From assembly GCA_020720945.1 (NCBI GenBank), contig DYNR01000125.1, positions 1 through 6,925 on the forward strand: a stretch of 6,925 nucleotides of DNA. Direction: 5' to 3'. The notes beneath the pieces are model-generated. The model worked only from the letters and a program-made list of their open reading frames with translations, did not search any database and was not told the origin of the DNA. The stretch comes from Chthoniobacter flavus. Its GTDB lineage: Bacteria > Verrucomicrobiota > Verrucomicrobiia > Chthoniobacterales > DYNR01. A program made the position numbers and the translations under genes. Below, one piece after another: positions 4,632 to 6,925 of this stretch. How positions within the stretch are numbered: the stretch's first letter is position 1; every line of letters begins with the position of its first letter.

Positions 4632-6925
4632 ATGCCGAACTTCCCGTTTCGCTCCCCGTATTTACCAAACATCCCCGCACAAAAAAAAGGCACTGCCCTT
4701 GTTGAAATTTACAAAAAAGCGGGGATCCACCTTCCAGAAGAAACCGCAGATTCCCTCGACTGGATCGAACGCATCCACAAAAGCTATGCTTCAAAAGAGG
4801 GCAACAGCTACAACTACATAACCGATTACGATATCTCCAACAACTTCCCCGGATGGAAGCGCAAGAATTTATCCTCTCCGATCTGGCCAAACGCCTGTTT
4901 TTTATCCCTCGAAGAGTTCTGGTCGCTCTTCTACACCGAATTCCGCACCCGCACCCCCCACGCTTCTTTTTTAAAAACGGTTCCTCCTCTTCCCGATCAC
5001 GACAAACATATCAAGCGCGCTTCCGACGAGGTTCTCGCCCAATTGTGGCAAAGAAAAATCTCGGCGTGGAGCGATTGGGAAAACGGCAAATCCCTCTTCC
5101 CCATAAACGAGCCCGTGGATATAAGGGTCTCCCTCTCCCCGACCAGTCTCTCTTTCCAAAAACGCGCGGCATCCGAAGAATCTTTTTATCCTCTCAAACT
5201 CAATGTCATGAACCTGTGGCTGGACAAGAATTTTCCCGAACCCCTGACGGAAGCCGCAAAAGAGATCATCTTTTTTTTAAAGGATTACAAGGAAAGAAAC
5301 TCCTATGTGCAAGTCTCGTTAGGCTTCAGCAGAGACACCTTTTCCTTGGTTCTCAAACTCCTGCGGTCGTGCGAACCCGGCTGCGTCCTCCTCTCTGGCG
5401 AAACCCCGTTAAAACTTTCCCCGCACCCAATCTCTTGGACTTTCGAAGAATCGGAAGATAGCTGCATTTTCACGCCTGTTTGGAACGGTGCTCCCACCGA
5501 GCCAAACTCCTTCCATTTTTTTAAACAAGGCTACTCGGGGAGTATTCTTGCCCCTGGAATCCCCTACTGCATCCACCCTCCGTCGGCATCGCTCGTCCAC
5601 ATCCCGCACGGTCGCGACTTGTTTTTGGAAGCCGGCAGCAGTCCATCCAGCATCCCAAAAAATGCCTTCCCAGAAAACAAGAAAACCCAGCTCATAAAAT
5701 CCCTCATCGGCTATGTCCCCGAAGGATTGCTGACCCGCCCGCCCCTGCCCCTAAAAGCCAATTTCTGCTTCTCGCCGGATTCCGAATGGTCGCCGGAAAT
5801 AAAACGCGGCATCTGCTACCTCAATGTATCCGCCATCGACACTGCCAAAAAAGAGTGGGCATCCCTCGATTTTCAAGGATGGAAAAGCATCGAGAACTCC
5901 GACGAAAAAAATCCCCCCGCCGACTTCCTTTTTCCCGACAGCCGCATTGCGTTCACCGCGATGCAGGAATTTTCCCCAGACTGGAGCCACACCGGGTGGA
6001 AAATCAAGATGACCAAAAAGTTCATCGACAACCTCCCTCTCTGGCTCAAAAGATGGCAGTCCCGCTTCATCGTAGAAGCGGAAGGAGCCCTCGCCGACTT
6101 CCTGCGCCCGCCCCTCCGAGGAAAGCTGTCCCTGAACATCTCCGAAAAAGAAAACGACTGGTTCGATCTCGAAGCAACCTTATCTTTCGACGATATCGAG
6201 TTTTCCGCAGAGGAAATCCGCATCCTCCTCAAAGCCAAAGGTTCTTTCGTGGAAATACCCGGAAAGGGATGGCACCGCATGGAAACGGCGATCCAATCCG
6301 AAGATGCCGAAAAACTCGCGAAGCTCGGGCTCGGCCCCGAGGATGTCGGCGGGGGCAAACAGCGCTTCCACGCCATCCAGCTTTGGAACGCCCGCGAGTC
6401 CGACCTCTTCCACGAAGAGGCAGCCGTCGCCATACGGGAAAAAATTTCTTCCGTCCGCACCTCGGTGGATGCCACTGTCCCGGACGGACTGAAAGCCGAG
6501 CTCCGCCCCTACCAAATCGAAGGGTTCCGCTTCCTCGCCTACCTCTCCACCAACGGCTTCGGAGGCATCCTCGCCGATGATATGGGTCTCGGAAAAACCA
6601 TGCAGGCCATCGCTTGGCTCCTCTGGCTCCGGGGGAAATCGGACCCCCGCCCTTCCCTCGTCGTCTGCCCAAAATCCGTCGCAGGTGTCTGGATGCACGA
6701 AACCGCAAAGTTCGCCCCAGACCTCCCCGTCACAAACATCGGCGACTCTCCAAAATCTTGGCAAAAGGCCGCAAAAAACGGCGCTCTCATCATCGCGAAC
6801 TACGCCCAGCTCCGCACCCAGGCTACCGAAATCGGCTCCATCCATTGGCAAGCTGTCATCCTCGACGAAGCCCAGGCCATCAAAAACCCGAACTCCCAGA
6901 TCGCCACGGTCGCCCGCGCCCTCCG
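4632..6925 (+). CDS. SNF2-family DNA-dependent ATPase/helicase-like protein, 3' end outside the window
   Basis: The frame from ATG 4632 runs 764 codons to the window edge without a stop. An in-frame TGA at 4626-4628 makes this the first possible ATG. The C-terminal part is an SNF2 (superfamily 2) motor: Q-motif-like LRPYQIEGFRFLAYL (624-638), Walker A DDMGLGKT (649-656, Lys655), motif Ia LVVCPKSV (676-683), and Walker B DEAQAIKNP (745-753). The usual bacterial SNF2 box is DEAH or DEAQ. Residues about 510-550, with WFDL and later GWHRM, resemble the SNF2-associated region often found before the motor in bacteria. Residues 1 to about 500 are unrecognised; I see no SWIM-type CxC zinc motif and no membrane segment. 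Such proteins translocate on duplex DNA and remodel protein-DNA or polymerase complexes; the target here is unknown. The second RecA lobe is missing only because the window ends. Codons are C-ending (CTC, ATC, TCC), unlike the G-rich left block. No Shine-Dalgarno sequence is seen. Confidence 0.93.
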   Translation, partial: MPNFPFRSPYLPNIPAQKKGTALVEIYKKAGIHLPEETADSLDWIERIHKSYASKEGNSYNYITDYDISNNFPGWKRKNLSSPIWPNACFLSLEEFWSLFYTEFRTRTPHASFLKTVPPLPDHDKHIKRASDEVLAQLWQRKISAWSDWENGKSLFPINEPVDIRVSLSPTSLSFQKRAASEESFYPLKLNVMNLWLDKNFPEPLTEAAKEIIFFLKDYKERNSYVQVSLGFSRDTFSLVLKLLRSCEPGCVLLSGETPLKLSPHPISWTFEESEDSCIFTPVWNGAPTEPNSFHFFKQGYSGSILAPGIPYCIHPPSASLVHIPHGRDLFLEAGSSPSSIPKNAFPENKKTQLIKSLIGYVPEGLLTRPPLPLKANFCFSPDSEWSPEIKRGICYLNVSAIDTAKKEWASLDFQGWKSIENSDEKNPPADFLFPDSRIAFTAMQEFSPDWSHTGWKIKMTKKFIDNLPLWLKRWQSRFIVEAEGALADFLRPPLRGKLSLNISEKENDWFDLEATLSFDDIEFSAEEIRILLKAKGSFVEIPGKGWHRMETAIQSEDAEKLAKLGLGPEDVGGGKQRFHAIQLWNARESDLFHEEAAVAIREKISSVRTSVDATVPDGLKAELRPYQIEGFRFLAYLSTNGFGGILADDMGLGKTMQAIAWLLWLRGKSDPRPSLVVCPKSVAGVWMHETAKFAPDLPVTNIGDSPKSWQKAAKNGALIIANYAQLRTQATEIGSIHWQAVILDEAQAIKNPNSQIATVARAL

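Noticed and set aside
4853..6580. Two + strand frames (4853-5461 and 5786-6580) rich in Pro and Arg
   Set aside because: Both overlap the uninterrupted SNF2 frame and their composition is what a shifted C-rich coding sequence yields.
6180..6851. 223-codon minus-strand open frame
   Set aside because: It is antisense to the SNF2 Walker A region and has no motif of its own.

Overview
This bacterial window (about 6.9 kb) carries four complete genes and one cut off by the right edge, all on the + strand. In order they encode aspartate-semialdehyde dehydrogenase, an OppF/DppF-type ABC ATPase, the tRNA-modification GTPase MnmE, a secreted PstS-like binding protein, and the N-terminal 764 residues of an SNF2-family ATPase. 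There are no rRNA or tRNA genes, CRISPR arrays, transposases or integrases. The organism is a moderately GC-rich bacterium that exports proteins by Sec. A large SNF2 protein with a bacterial SNF2-associated region would fit Verrucomicrobiota or a related group, but this is a weak guess from gene style, not a measured placement.

Left block (62-3269): asd, the ABC ATPase gene and mnmE lie head to tail. The asd to ABC gap is 35 bases and T-rich. The ABC stop and the mnmE GTG start overlap (GTGA), so at least these two are probably co-transcribed and translationally coupled. Their products serve unrelated roles: lysine/threonine/methionine and cell-wall precursor synthesis, peptide or related solute import, and wobble-uridine modification.

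Middle (3270-4631): a 321-base gap with several inverted repeats precedes the PstS-like gene. That gene has its own signal peptide and no pstC, pstA, pstB or phoU beside it in the window. A 285-base gap follows. It holds a weak + strand terminator and then a much better hairpin whose T-tract lies on the minus strand.

Right block (4632-6925): one open frame without stops encodes about 500 residues of unrecognised N-terminal sequence, an SNF2-associated stretch, and the first half of the SNF2 motor (DDMGLGKT and DEAQ motifs). The C-terminal lobe is outside the window.

Two window-scale signals stand out. First, the left block is clearly richer in G than C on the + strand, while the SNF2 gene is richer in C than G although it reads the same way, so a composition boundary lies between about 3.3 and 4.6 kb. 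Second, none of the five gene starts has a convincing Shine-Dalgarno sequence. I do not see a recognisable new multi-gene system. The best candidates for novelty are the SNF2 N-terminal region, the unusual solitary PstS-like protein, and the structured intergenic DNA around it.
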